Assembly (NCBI GenBank): GCA_045536305.1
Contig: JAZSNH010000041.1
Coordinates: 1 to 15,256 of the forward strand
Direction of reading: 5' to 3'
DNA length: 15,256 nt
Origin: JAISGQ01 sp045536305
GTDB lineage: Bacteria; Bacillota; Clostridia; Oscillospirales; Acutalibacteraceae
The notes beneath the pieces are model-generated. The model had not been told where the DNA came from and did not search any database. It saw only the letters and a list, made by a program, of their open reading frames with translations. Position numbers and translations under genes: made by a program. Shown here one piece after another: positions 7,331-15,235 of the stretch (positions are counted from its first letter, which is position 1; each line of letters starts with the position of its first letter).

Positions 7331-9063
7331 AGGAATCGCCTCCTGATATATACAAATACACCCAGGCAAAGAATAAGAATAGGAACAATAAGAGAGAAAA
7401 TCACGGTAATTGCTGTAAGAGAAGAATCGTCAATAGAAAAATCAACATCGGAAAGGTGCTTTGCCTGAATATCGACGGAAACATCGCCCATTTCTGTAAA
7501 TTCATCACAGATACCCATCATCAGAGAAAAGTTACCGTATTGAGAGCTTGAAAAAACATCTGTATGGTAAATTGATGAAGGTGCCAGCACAACATTGCTT
7601 TGAATTTCGTTTCCGTTAAAATCAGTGCCGTATTGAGTCGATATTGCCATGACGATTTTTTTACCCGATCCGTTGCCGGAGTTTTTTATCAGATCATATT
7701 CATCTGCCGATGCACAGGCATAGCCTCCTGCAGTGGTTGTGAGAATAGGATTTGTGGTTCTTTCGTTGCTTGAATCGAAAAGAAATTCAATATTGTTTGC
7801 CATTATGACACGAGTGTTTCTGCCTTCATCGGCAAGCAGTGAGGTGAACGATGAATCTGCATATTGAGCATAAAAATAGCTGTCAAGAGTGGCACCTGCA
7901 ACTATACTTGCTCGGTCGGTTTCATACACAACATCAGAGGTATATTTCATACCCCAGTTTTCAAGCAGTGCATTAAGATTAGGCATCTCGGGTGCCGAGG
8001 CAATGGTAAAGACAATAAGAGTTCTTCCGTAAGAACCGTTATTATACAGCCATTCTTCTATCCTCGCCGACAGCCATGAGGAAATATCCTCGCGCGGTGA
8101 AGGAAGAATAAGTATTTCAGAATTTTCGGGTATTTCTCCATTCATACTCATAGGAGCGAGTTCGTAACCGTTTTTCTGAAGAGAAGATAGAAAATATGCA
8201 CATTCGGCATCTGATTCAATGTCGCTTATATATGCTGCTACGGGAAGTGTCTCACGCTCAAGAACAACGGTTCTTATTGCGGAGGTAAGCTCAGATTCTG
8301 CATATGAACTTGAAATTTCATAGTTGCTGATATCTACATCATAGTAATAATAAGTGTCCATAACGTATTGAAGATAGGGGAGCATATCATAAAAAGAGGT
8401 AACACGTACTCTGCCTGTGTTTTTGTTCAGAACGATAATGGAATAGTCGGAAAGCTGATTTTTATATTCACTCAGAAACTCCTCATTGAGTATCTGAGGA
8501 GTACGCGTAAGATCTACGTGTTCAATACTTATGTGATCGGAATATGCTGCATATCGCATAATAAGCTCATGTGCCTGCGGAATTTGTTTATATGGGTCAA
8601 ACTCGCTGCTTGGAGAAGTACACGATTCCTCCGATGCAAGGATAATAACGGCAATATCCTCATCAAGCTCTTTGAGTATGGAGATTGTAGATTCAGAAAG
8701 GGAGTAGGTCTTGTCTGCTGTAAGGTCAAGGTTGAGAAGAGGATAATTATTGGCAAGAGCAGTGGACAATACGTTTACAATTACTATCAGAAGAAGAAAA
8801 ATAGCTGTAATTAAAAGCGACATTGAGCCGTGTCTTGCTTTTGTGCTCTTCATCTCATTTTTAAGCTTGTTTATATATCTTGTTCGTACACCGTTCTCAT
8901 TTTTTATAAATTCTTTTGCACGCACGCCAAAAGGCTTTGCAGAAGTCTGATCTTCGTTTTCATCCGAAGCATCAAATGAAGGTGATACGGACGAGAGCTT
9001 ATCGAGCATTTCATCAATGCCCTCAATTTTAGAGGTTTTTATTGTTTGTTTTTTCTTACTCAT
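7327..9063 (-). CDS. GldG-like ABC transporter auxiliary protein
   Basis: A 578-residue protein with the architecture of the GldG / ABC_transp_aux family. It has a charged cytoplasmic N-terminus (1-80), a membrane helix (about 81-104), then the family hallmark LDLTADKTYSLSEST (112-126). A long extracytoplasmic region follows, and a C-terminal helix (about 549-573) ends in RRRFL. In Bacteroidetes, GldG works with GldA and GldF in gliding; in other phyla the role is unknown. The ATG at 9063 has AGGAGG 9 bases upstream. It lies 14 bases after the permease gene and overlaps the DUF4340 gene by four bases (GTGA). The extended basic N-terminus before the first helix (about 80 residues) is longer than seems necessary for an anchor and may be a lineage feature. 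Confidence 0.88.
   Translation of the reverse strand: MSKKKQTIKTSKIEGIDEMLDKLSSVSPSFDASDENEDQTSAKPFGVRAKEFIKNENGVRTRYINKLKNEMKSTKARHGSMSLLITAIFLLLIVIVNVLSTALANNYPLLNLDLTADKTYSLSESTISILKELDEDIAVIILASEESCTSPSSEFDPYKQIPQAHELIMRYAAYSDHISIEHVDLTRTPQILNEEFLSEYKNQLSDYSIIVLNKNTGRVRVTSFYDMLPYLQYVMDTYYYYDVDISNYEISSSYAESELTSAIRTVVLERETLPVAAYISDIESDAECAYFLSSLQKNGYELAPMSMNGEIPENSEILILPSPREDISSWLSARIEEWLYNNGSYGRTLIVFTIASAPEMPNLNALLENWGMKYTSDVVYETDRASIVAGATLDSYFYAQYADSSFTSLLADEGRNTRVIMANNIEFLFDSSNERTTNPILTTTAGGYACASADEYDLIKNSGNGSGKKIVMAISTQYGTDFNGNEIQSNVVLAPSSIYHTDVFSSSQYGNFSLMMGICDEFTEMGDVSVDIQAKHLSDVDFSIDDSSLTAITVIFSLIVPILILCLGVFVYIRRRFL
7339..7344 (-). promoter_or_regulatory. Ribosome binding site deciding the GTG start of the DUF4340 gene
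   Basis: A perfect AGGAGG lies 8 bases before the GTG at 7330, inside the last codons of the GldG-like gene (it encodes the C-terminal Arg-Arg pair). This supports GTG over the upstream in-frame ATG and implies translational coupling. Confidence 0.8.
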
Positions 9064-9077
9064 AAATTAAAACCTCC

Positions 9078-9785
9078 TCAGCTCCAACGGCGTCGTTCGA
9101 TTACTCTGATGGTAAGAAAAATAAACAGAGCAAAAACAGAAATAAAATAGATAAGGCTTGTAAAATCAAGCACTCCAATGGTGAAAGGATCATATCTTTC
9201 GGAAAAAGATATCCACGAAACGAGAGAAAGGATAAATTTATTGTTTGTAAACAATGGAATGATTATGTCGATAAGCATGAAAATTATATTTATTGTAAAT
9301 GTAAGCATTGCGGCTACAGCCTGGCTTTCGGTCATACTTGAAACGAACATTCCAAGGGCTATGAAAGTAGCGCCGTAAAATAATGTTCCTATAATATTTC
9401 CAATGATAAGAAGCCAGGGAGGAGAGATAAAAATAGCCATAACGCAGGCATATATGATCGTGAATAAAACACAGCACGCATAAATAATGAATGCAGCAAA
9501 AAATTTGCCAAAAACGATCGATGAAATACTTACGGGAGAAGTAATAAGAATCTGATCTGTTTTATGCTTTCGTTCTTCGCTGAAAAGCCTCATTGTAAGG
9601 ATCGGAATGAGAAGAAGTACAAAATATCTCATTCCGGCATAGATATCAGTAAAATACGAGGATGTGCCGTAGGACATTATTGATTGAAAATAGATGCTCG
9701 AAAACAGAAGATAAGCGGCACAGAAAACATAGCCTACGGGGGAATGGAAATATGCAGCAAATTCCTTTTTTAAAATTGCCTTCAC
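9078..9785 (-). CDS. ABC-2 type permease (GldF-like)
   Basis: Membrane permease of 235 residues with about six hydrophobic helices. It begins MKAILKKEFAAYFHSPVGYVF, the typical opening of GldF/ABC-2 permeases, and has the amphipathic coupling segment LTMRLFSEERKHKTDQILI at about 63-81. It should pair with the ATPase encoded just upstream, probably as a dimer, and with the GldG-like protein downstream. The start is a GTG at 9785 sharing its first base with the TAG stop of the ATPase gene; AGGAGG lies 7 bases before it. The next gene begins after 14 bases. The substrate is unknown; GldF systems have not been shown to export a defined molecule in Firmicutes. Confidence 0.92.
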   Translation of the reverse strand: MKAILKKEFAAYFHSPVGYVFCAAYLLFSSIYFQSIMSYGTSSYFTDIYAGMRYFVLLLIPILTMRLFSEERKHKTDQILITSPVSISSIVFGKFFAAFIIYACCVLFTIIYACVMAIFISPPWLLIIGNIIGTLFYGATFIALGMFVSSMTESQAVAAMLTFTINIIFMLIDIIIPLFTNNKFILSLVSWISFSERYDPFTIGVLDFTSLIYFISVFALFIFLTIRVIERRRWS

Positions 9786-10720
9786 TATTTCTCCTCCTTC
9801 GCTGTTAATGACATGAAAATATCCTCAAGACTCGGTTCGGTACTTTTAAATTCTAAAATAACAAAGTCTTTTTTTGCCATGGAATTAAATATTTCACGGC
9901 GTACATCGTAGCTTGAATCACAGGATAATTCAAATTCTGCAACAGAAGATGATTGCTGAGATTTAACCTCTGCTTTTGTAACGCAGGAGAGGTTCATAAG
10001 TGTTTCCAATGCATCCTTCCTAGAACCTTCAACTATAAGTTTTAATTTGCTGCCGCCGGTGTTTTTGCCAAGCTCGGCAGTGCTGCTGTCAGCTACCACC
10101 TTGCCATGATCGAGCATTATAATACGGCTGCATATTGCCTGAACCTCACTGAGTATATGACTTGAAAGTATAACTGTATGCTTGATTCCAAGTTTACGTA
10201 TGAGAGAGCGAATTTCTATTATCTGAGCCGGATCAAGACCGATTGTAGGTTCATCGAGGATCAGTACAGGGGGATTGCATACAAGTGCCTGCGCTATACC
10301 AACTCTCTGGCGATAGCCCTTTGAAAGATTACCGATAAGGCGATGACGCACCTTTGTTATGCCGGTAAGCTCACAAACCTCGTTAAGATGTTTTTCCTTC
10401 GGAAGAAGACAGCCTTTTAAATCGTAAACGAATTCTAGAAATTCATTTACAGTCATATTAAGATAAAGCGGAGGCTGCTCGGGAAGATATCCGATTCTGG
10501 ATTTTGCCTGAGAGGGATTGTCAACAATATCGCATCCATCAATAGAAACAGAACCTGATGTTGAGGAGAGATAGCCTGTTATAATGTTCATGGTTGTGGT
10601 TTTTCCTGCGCCGTTGGGACCAAGAAAACCCACGATTTCTCCTTCCTCAACAGTAAAGGTAACATCATTTAATGCCTTAACTTTGCCGTATTTCTTTGTA
10701 AGATGCTGGACCTTTATCAT
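9785..10720 (-). CDS. ABC transporter ATP-binding protein (GldA-like)
   Basis: Cytoplasmic ATPase of 311 residues. Walker A is GPNGAGKTT (34-42) and the Q-loop Gln is in LPEQPP (79-84). The signature is LSKGYRQR (132-139), the LSKGY variant common in GldA/NatA-type exporters. Walker B is VLILDEPT (152-159) and the switch His is in SSHIL (186-190). A C-terminal region of about 90 residues follows, as in ABC-2 export ATPases. The ATG at 10720 is preferred over a TTG one codon upstream; AGGA lies 8 bases before the ATG. It begins 20 bases after the amidohydrolase gene and ends overlapping the permease start by one base, so it is the motor of the four-part ABC system. Confidence 0.94.
   Translation of the reverse strand: MIKVQHLTKKYGKVKALNDVTFTVEEGEIVGFLGPNGAGKTTTMNIITGYLSSTSGSVSIDGCDIVDNPSQAKSRIGYLPEQPPLYLNMTVNEFLEFVYDLKGCLLPKEKHLNEVCELTGITKVRHRLIGNLSKGYRQRVGIAQALVCNPPVLILDEPTIGLDPAQIIEIRSLIRKLGIKHTVILSSHILSEVQAICSRIIMLDHGKVVADSSTAELGKNTGGSKLKLIVEGSRKDALETLMNLSCVTKAEVKSQQSSSVAEFELSCDSSYDVRREIFNSMAKKDFVILEFKSTEPSLEDIFMSLTAKEEK
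9793..9798 (-). promoter_or_regulatory. Ribosome binding site for the GTG start of the ABC-2 permease
   Basis: AGGAGG 7 bases before the GTG at 9785, within the last codons (Glu-Glu-Lys) of the ATPase gene. It decides the non-ATG start and suggests coupled translation. Confidence 0.75.
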
Positions 10721-10740
10721 CAAATCAATCCTTTTTGGTT

Positions 10741-11529
10741 TTATTCGATCCCAAGTAGCTTTTCGGTGTTTTTATAAAGTATTTTTTCCATATCTTCATC
10801 TGAAAGCTCACAACGATAAAGCCATTCAAGTTCATTTGCGGGATCCCACATGGGAAAATCGGAGCCAAACAGCATTCTGTCAGAACCCCAGAGATTTATA
10901 AGCTCACGCATTTTAGGAAAGTCATTTATAAATCCGTAGGTTGAGGATGTGTCAACCCAGCAGCGTCGGTCAAGAAGAGCCTTTATTGCCGTATCCGGTT
11001 CAGACCATCCGCCAAAATGTGCCGCAATACAATCAAGCTTTGGGAATGTGTCTATTACATTTGCAAGACGCTGTGGCTTTGACCATTCGTAGCGATAATC
11101 GCCTGTATGAAAAAGAATCGGAAGCTTTCCCTCGGCAGCTTCATAAATAGGCATGGCACGTTCTTCGTCAATGAGGAATTGCTGAAAATCGGGATGAAGC
11201 TTAATTCCCTTAAATCCCATAGAAATAATACGCTCTATTTCATCGGGAATATTGTCAAAATCAGGATGCATGGCAGCAAACGGTATAAATTCAGGGTGCT
11301 CATTGCTTTGCTGATAGAGAAAATCATTTATAGAGCGTACCTGATGCGCGGTAGTTGCAACAGAATGTACGATATATTTTGAAACACCTGCAGCACTTCC
11401 CATTTTAAGCAATGTGTCTGAATCACCTAAAAAGCCCATATCGGTATCATAAAAAGCACCGACTGACGCTGTAGCCTTGGAAGCTATTTTTTCAGGGAAA
11501 ATATGTGCGTGAATAACAATTATCTTCAT
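10741..11529 (-). CDS. Metal-dependent amidohydrolase (amidohydrolase_2, TIM barrel)
   Basis: A 262-residue cytoplasmic TIM-barrel hydrolase or decarboxylase. The expected metal ligands are visible: HAH (H7, H9), GIKLHP (K110, H112), HTGD (H141), AAHFGG (H171) and FGSDFP (D224). This is the Amidohydro_2 family (PF04909), which includes ACMSD-like decarboxylases and hydrolases. The particular substrate is not recognisable. The usual Asp/Asn before HxH is replaced here by Ile (VIHAH). The ATG at 11529 has GGAGG 7 bases upstream. It is the first gene of the operon and is followed after 20 bases by the ABC ATPase, so it is probably co-transcribed with the Gld-type transporter; no functional link is known. 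Confidence 0.9.
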   Translation of the reverse strand: MKIIVIHAHIFPEKIASKATASVGAFYDTDMGFLGDSDTLLKMGSAAGVSKYIVHSVATTAHQVRSINDFLYQQSNEHPEFIPFAAMHPDFDNIPDEIERIISMGFKGIKLHPDFQQFLIDEERAMPIYEAAEGKLPILFHTGDYRYEWSKPQRLANVIDTFPKLDCIAAHFGGWSEPDTAIKALLDRRCWVDTSSTYGFINDFPKMRELINLWGSDRMLFGSDFPMWDPANELEWLYRCELSDEDMEKILYKNTEKLLGIE

Positions 11530-11619
11530 TATAATTCCTCCAAAAGAAAGTGTAGCACAGCATATTGTTTTTTGTGTGACAATAATTTGAACACATAAAT
11601 ATAAACAGCTTATTACTGC

Positions 11620-11648
11620 ATATTATTCTTATTATTACGTAATGTCAA
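11620..11648 (-). promoter_or_regulatory. Candidate promoter of the amidohydrolase-ABC operon
   Basis: A perfect -35 box TTGACA (11648-11643) is followed after 17 bases by TAATAT (11625-11620), a 4/6 match to the -10 consensus. This would give a leader of about 85 bases. A 10-bp palindrome ATTACGTAAT (11634-11643) sits in the spacer. A second possible -10 (TG-C-TACACT, 11554-11549) lacks a good -35 and would leave a very short leader. Confidence 0.5.
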
Positions 11649-11698
11649 GAAAACGACACGGTAAAATTGTCATATTTTTTCACACATTACAGGTTTGA

Positions 11699-11727
11699 GA
11701 ATGTTTAGAATATATTCAGATATAATG
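11699..11727 (+). promoter_or_regulatory. Candidate forespore-type promoter of ypeB
   Basis: GAATG (11699-11703), 17 bases, then TATAATG (11721-11727). This fits the SigG-type -35 consensus GMATR exactly and the -10 consensus CATWMTA at five of seven positions, which suits a germination gene. A housekeeping reading (TTGAGA-20-TATAAT) has an overlong spacer. Caveat: the start of transcription would fall near 11733, inside the AAGGA box, leaving only about 10 bases of leader. Confidence 0.35.
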
Positions 11728-11743
11728 CGGAAGGAAAATATGT

Positions 11744-13087
11744 ATGTGTATAAAAATAAAAAAACGCAATTTTATTAAGATTTTTACTTTTATCCTAGCG
11801 ACATTTGTTATCGCCTCGATTTTTGCCGTAACAGGTTGGTCGGGATATATGTCAGAAAAGCAAGTGCGTGAATATAGCTATCAGCGCTCTCTTTTAAGTC
11901 TTTCGGAAACTGTGGACAGCATTGATGTAACACTGAGAAAAACTTTATGCGCCGGTTCTGCGGAACAATTTGCCGCACTTGCAGCAAAGCTTTGCACCGA
12001 TGCAGCAACTGCGAAATCTGAACTGTCACAGCTTCCGATTTCTGTCGGAGAACTCGATAATGTAAATCGATTTATTTCTCAGGTTGGAAATTACGCTGTT
12101 TCGCTTTCCGAAAAACGATATCTTGATGAAGATCTGAGCAATGATGAGCTTAAGCAGCTAAAAGAGCTTGAAAAATATACAGCAAAACTAAGATTAACTC
12201 TTGACGAAGTAATCGCAAGGAGTGCTGACAGCGGTCTCTGGCCTGGGGATAGTAAGAACTTTATAGGAGCAGAGGCAGTCAATGCTGAAAATGAGCAGGC
12301 AGGAGCTTCAATCGATGTAATGGCAGAAGACTTTACAGATTATCCAACACTGATTTATGATGGTCCTTTTTCAGATCATATTTACGATAAAAAGCCCATG
12401 CTCATAAAGAACAAAGAAAGAGTTTCAACAAGAAAAGCCTGTGATACGGCACGTGCATTTTCCGAAAATGATAATCTGAAATATACTCGCTCGGTTGAGG
12501 GGAATTTACCGTTATATATTTTCGAGGCAGAGGGTATAGAAGCAGGTGTAACAGTACAGGGCGGAGAAATGGCCTATATGATCAACAGCAGAGCAGTAAA
12601 CAGCACAAGGCTTGATGAGGAGGATGCCGAAAGAATTGCAAGGCGTTATTTGAATGATCACGGATATTCGAATATGAGAGGAAATTATTATGAGATCAAT
12701 TCAAATTGCTGCGTTATGAGTTTTACATCCGTTGCAGAGGATGTTGTTTTTTATCCCGATATGATAAAGATAGTTGTTGCCTTGGATAACGGTGAAGTAG
12801 TAGAGCTTGATGCAAGAGATTATATAATGAATCATCACGACAGAGGAAGTATTTCACCCGAAAGATCAATGCAGGAAGCCCGAAAGATTGTAAGCCGACA
12901 GCTTGAAATTGAAAACACTCAGCTTGCATTGATTCCGACAGGAGGCAAGGAAGAAAAGTTATGCTGGGAATTTTTATGCGAAGTCGATGATGATACAGAA
13001 GTACTGGTATATATAAATGCAGATAATCTAACAGAAGAACGTATTTTACTCATTCTCGAAGATGAAAACGGAAAATTGACTATTTAA
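11744..13087 (+). CDS. ypeB: Spore germination protein YpeB
   Basis: A 447-residue protein, close to the roughly 450 residues of Bacillus YpeB. It has a basic N-terminus and one membrane anchor (about 11-30), a helical extracytoplasmic region, and the highly characteristic PTLIYDGPFSDH block at 201-212. PepSY/YPEB-like modules follow in the C-terminal half (about 225-447). In Bacillus, YpeB sits in the spore inner membrane and is needed for the cortex-lytic enzyme SleB to be present and stable in the spore. The ATG at 11744 follows AAGGA by 8 bases; an ATG four bases earlier is out of frame. The gene is alone: its neighbours are divergent and convergent, and no sleB is adjacent, unlike the usual sleB-ypeB pair. 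It is the only plus-strand gene of the window and the best evidence for sporulation. Confidence 0.93.
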   Translation: MCIKIKKRNFIKIFTFILATFVIASIFAVTGWSGYMSEKQVREYSYQRSLLSLSETVDSIDVTLRKTLCAGSAEQFAALAAKLCTDAATAKSELSQLPISVGELDNVNRFISQVGNYAVSLSEKRYLDEDLSNDELKQLKELEKYTAKLRLTLDEVIARSADSGLWPGDSKNFIGAEAVNAENEQAGASIDVMAEDFTDYPTLIYDGPFSDHIYDKKPMLIKNKERVSTRKACDTARAFSENDNLKYTRSVEGNLPLYIFEAEGIEAGVTVQGGEMAYMINSRAVNSTRLDEEDAERIARRYLNDHGYSNMRGNYYEINSNCCVMSFTSVAEDVVFYPDMIKIVVALDNGEVVELDARDYIMNHHDRGSISPERSMQEARKIVSRQLEIENTQLALIPTGGKEEKLCWEFLCEVDDDTEVLVYINADNLTEERILLILEDENGKLTI

Positions 13088-13098
13088 CTTAATAAAAT

Positions 13099-13132
13099 TT
13101 AAAAACTCACTGTTTGTGCAGTGAGTTTTTAA
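13099..13132. terminator. Bidirectional terminator between ypeB and the PTS-like gene
   Basis: AAAAACTCACTG (13101-13112) pairs perfectly with CAGTGAGTTTTT (13119-13130) around a six-base loop, extended by two A-T pairs. The T-run on either strand suits termination of both convergent genes. It is 11 bases after the ypeB stop. Confidence 0.92.
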
Positions 13133-13148
13133 TATGTCATAAGGATAA

Positions 13149-14225
13149 TTATGAAGCAAGCTTCATGTCTCCGCTCTTGATGAGATTAAGCTTACGCATT
13201 CCTTCGGAGAAAACAAGAGCAAGAAGTGCAGGGAAAAGAAATTCGAGAAGTGCTATGATCGCAATGGTCTCCCAAGTTCCGCGACCGTTTGCGAGCATTG
13301 TTTCAAATGTCATAATAGGCCCTACGAGACCGGAGGTACCCATTCCTGCACCGGTAGAATTACAGGTGAGCTTGAAAAGACATGTGCTTATAGGACCGAG
13401 AATCGCGCTTGACAGAATGGCAGGCAGCCAAATAAGCGGACGGCGTATAATGTTCTGTATCTGTATCATTGATGTACCGACACCCTGAGCGATAAGTCCA
13501 CCAACACGATTTTCCCTGTAGCTTGCTATTCCGAAGCCGATCATCTGTGCACAGCATCCGACAACGGCAGCTCCTGCTGCAATACCGTTAAGGCCGAGAG
13601 AAACTCCAATAGCGGCAGAGCTTATCGGAAGAGTAAGAGCCATACCCATGAGAACAGAAACTACGATACCCATAAGAAGCGGCTGCTGCTCAGTGCCCCA
13701 GTTGATCAGACTTCCGATATATGTCATAAAGGAAGAAATGGGAGGGCCGAGAAGCAGACCGACAACAGAGCCTGCTGCAATACCTGTAAAAGGAGTCAGA
13801 AGAATATCGAGGGAGGTTTTTCCGGCTACAAGGTGAGCTATTTCGATAGCTGCGTATGCTGCGAGAAATGCGCCGAGAGGTTCGCCGGGACCCTTAAGGA
13901 TCATTGCACCGTCAGAAATAAGAGTGCCCTTAAGAATGTTGCTTGCGTATGCTCCGATCATACCCGATACTGCAGCGGCAGCAACAACAAGCGGAGAGGT
14001 TTCCTTTAGCTTAACCGCTACGCCGACACCAATTCCGGCACCGGTTATAAATTTTGCAACTGTTGCAACAGCTATTATGAGATAACCTACCTTTGTGTTT
14101 GCACCGATAAGAGTACCTATCTGTCCGAGAATGGTACCTGCAATAAGAGTGCAGAAAAGACCGAGAGCCATGCCTGAAAGACCTTCTATGAAGAATCTGT
14201 TTAGAATTCCGAGAACGCGCTTCAT
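13149..14225 (-). CDS. PTS EIIC-like membrane protein (PTS_EIIC_2 family)
   Basis: A 358-residue, very hydrophobic, Gly/Ala-rich protein with about 9-10 membrane segments. Its opening MKRVLGILNRFFIEGLSGMA, the KFITGAGIGVGVA stretch (58-70), the GPGEPLGAFLAAYAAIE segment (111-127) and the CNSTGAGMGTSGLVGP loop (288-303) resemble the stand-alone PTS_EIIC_2 proteins (PF13303), which include PfoR-like proteins of clostridia. No EIIA or EIIB domain is present here or nearby, so sugar phosphorylation by this protein alone is doubtful; its role may be transport or regulation. The ATG at 14225 has AAGGA about 7 bases upstream. It has its own promoter with a palindromic site and ends at the bidirectional terminator. 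Confidence 0.85.
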   Translation of the reverse strand: MKRVLGILNRFFIEGLSGMALGLFCTLIAGTILGQIGTLIGANTKVGYLIIAVATVAKFITGAGIGVGVAVKLKETSPLVVAAAAVSGMIGAYASNILKGTLISDGAMILKGPGEPLGAFLAAYAAIEIAHLVAGKTSLDILLTPFTGIAAGSVVGLLLGPPISSFMTYIGSLINWGTEQQPLLMGIVVSVLMGMALTLPISSAAIGVSLGLNGIAAGAAVVGCCAQMIGFGIASYRENRVGGLIAQGVGTSMIQIQNIIRRPLIWLPAILSSAILGPISTCLFKLTCNSTGAGMGTSGLVGPIMTFETMLANGRGTWETIAIIALLEFLFPALLALVFSEGMRKLNLIKSGDMKLAS

Positions 14226-14259
14226 GTTGACATCCTTTCCAAAAATAAACTATACAAAT

Positions 14260-14288
14260 AATATAATTATTAGAAAGGATTTTCGCAA
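14260..14288 (-). promoter_or_regulatory. Promoter of the PTS EIIC-like gene
   Basis: TTGCGA (14288-14283), a 17-base spacer, and TATATT (14265-14260). The start of transcription should be near 14253, giving a leader of about 28 bases. A near-perfect palindrome covers the -35 box. Confidence 0.6.
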
Positions 14289-14298
14289 TTGTGAAAAT
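14279..14298. promoter_or_regulatory. Palindromic operator candidate over the -35 box
   Basis: ATTTTCGCAATTGTGAAAAT is symmetrical over 20 bases except for one pair (14285 with 14292). It covers the -35 box of the PTS-like gene. Its size and symmetry suit a dimeric helix-turn-helix regulator; no regulator gene lies in the window. Confidence 0.5.
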
Positions 14299-14341
14299 AA
14301 CCTAACTTAATCAACACAAAGCATGAATTTATAGGAAAGAA

Positions 14342-15235
14342 TCAGTCAAAAATCGGAGATGGATATATACCGTTTTCGATTAGCATGTTAAGTGTTTCCT
14401 TAACAAAAGGCATATCCTCAAAGAAAGTTACACCGAGCCAGTCGGAATTTACTCTGATAGCTTTAGCGCTTATCTGACCGTCCTTAACCATACGGTCGAT
14501 TAAAACAGGAAGCGGTAACTCACTGTTCATATCATTATCTGAAAGAGTATTGAAAAATTCTTCAAAATAGGGCTGCGCTTTATATGGGAATGACGGGGTT
14601 ACTGCCAGAACATTCATAGAGGCAGGCGTATCGGGGTGAAGAACTTGTCCGCTGCTGCAAATGATATCGCCGTTTTCATTTTTTCTTACGGAGTAAGTTT
14701 CCGTTACAGAAATAAGATCGTCATTTTCGTTTATACAGCACAAACCTCTTGTTACTGCGCCGAAAGAAGAAAGGGTTTTGCTAAGCGGGAAGCATGCAAG
14801 ACCTATCTTTGAATCATCAAGTGTGTTCATAAACTGAGACATGAGTACAAAAGTCTCTTTGCCATAAAAATCATCTGCATTTATTATAAGCGTCGGATAA
14901 TCCAAAAACTGTGCGGCACACATAAGAGCGTGTGATGTACCGTAAGGCTTGACTCTGTCTGAGGGCGGAGTAAAGAATCTGGGAAGAGTATCTGCTTCCT
15001 GATCACAGAAAATTATTTCGTGTTTTTCTAAAAGTTTGCTGTAGCGCATTTCAAGAGAAGGACGCATGCTTTGTCTGATAACGATTATTATTCTGTCAAA
15101 GCCGCATTCGAGAGCATCATATATGGAATAATCAAGAATACATTCCCCGTTCGGACCAAAGGGAATGAACTGTTTTTCTGCTCCGAATCTGCTGCCGAGT
15201 CCGGCCGCCATTATAAGTAAAGCTTTATTTTTCAT
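14342..15235 (-). CDS. Sugar nucleotidyltransferase-like protein
   Basis: A 297-residue cytoplasmic protein with an NTP_transferase fold (PF00483). The nucleotide-binding MAAGLGSRFG is at 9-18, followed by KQFIPFGPNG (21-30). KPYGTSHAL is at 96-104, in the place of the family's GT-x-HA motif, and the metal-binding INADDFYG is at 118-125. It should transfer a nucleotidyl group from an NTP to a sugar phosphate (or similar) with release of PPi; the exact sugar cannot be told. No C-terminal beta-helix acetyltransferase domain is present, so it is not a GlmU-type fusion. The ATG at 15235 follows AGGAGG by 7 bases. There is no clear terminator after it before the PTS-like promoter, so some read-through is possible. 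Its upstream context is beyond the window. Confidence 0.88.
   Translation of the reverse strand: MKNKALLIMAAGLGSRFGAEKQFIPFGPNGECILDYSIYDALECGFDRIIIVIRQSMRPSLEMRYSKLLEKHEIIFCDQEADTLPRFFTPPSDRVKPYGTSHALMCAAQFLDYPTLIINADDFYGKETFVLMSQFMNTLDDSKIGLACFPLSKTLSSFGAVTRGLCCINENDDLISVTETYSVRKNENGDIICSSGQVLHPDTPASMNVLAVTPSFPYKAQPYFEEFFNTLSDNDMNSELPLPVLIDRMVKDGQISAKAIRVNSDWLGVTFFEDMPFVKETLNMLIENGIYPSPIFD

Noticed and set aside
7331..7369. Upstream ATG start for the DUF4340 protein
   Set aside because: It has no well-placed ribosome binding site, and the added 13 residues come from the region encoding the GldG-like C-terminus; the GTG at 7330 has a perfect AGGAGG.
14232..14280. ATCCTTTC/GAAAGGAT inverted repeat that could hide the ribosome binding site of the PTS-like gene
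   Set aside because: The distal arm lies inside the predicted promoter spacer, upstream of the expected transcript start, so it would not be in the main mRNA. It would matter only for read-through from the nucleotidyltransferase gene.
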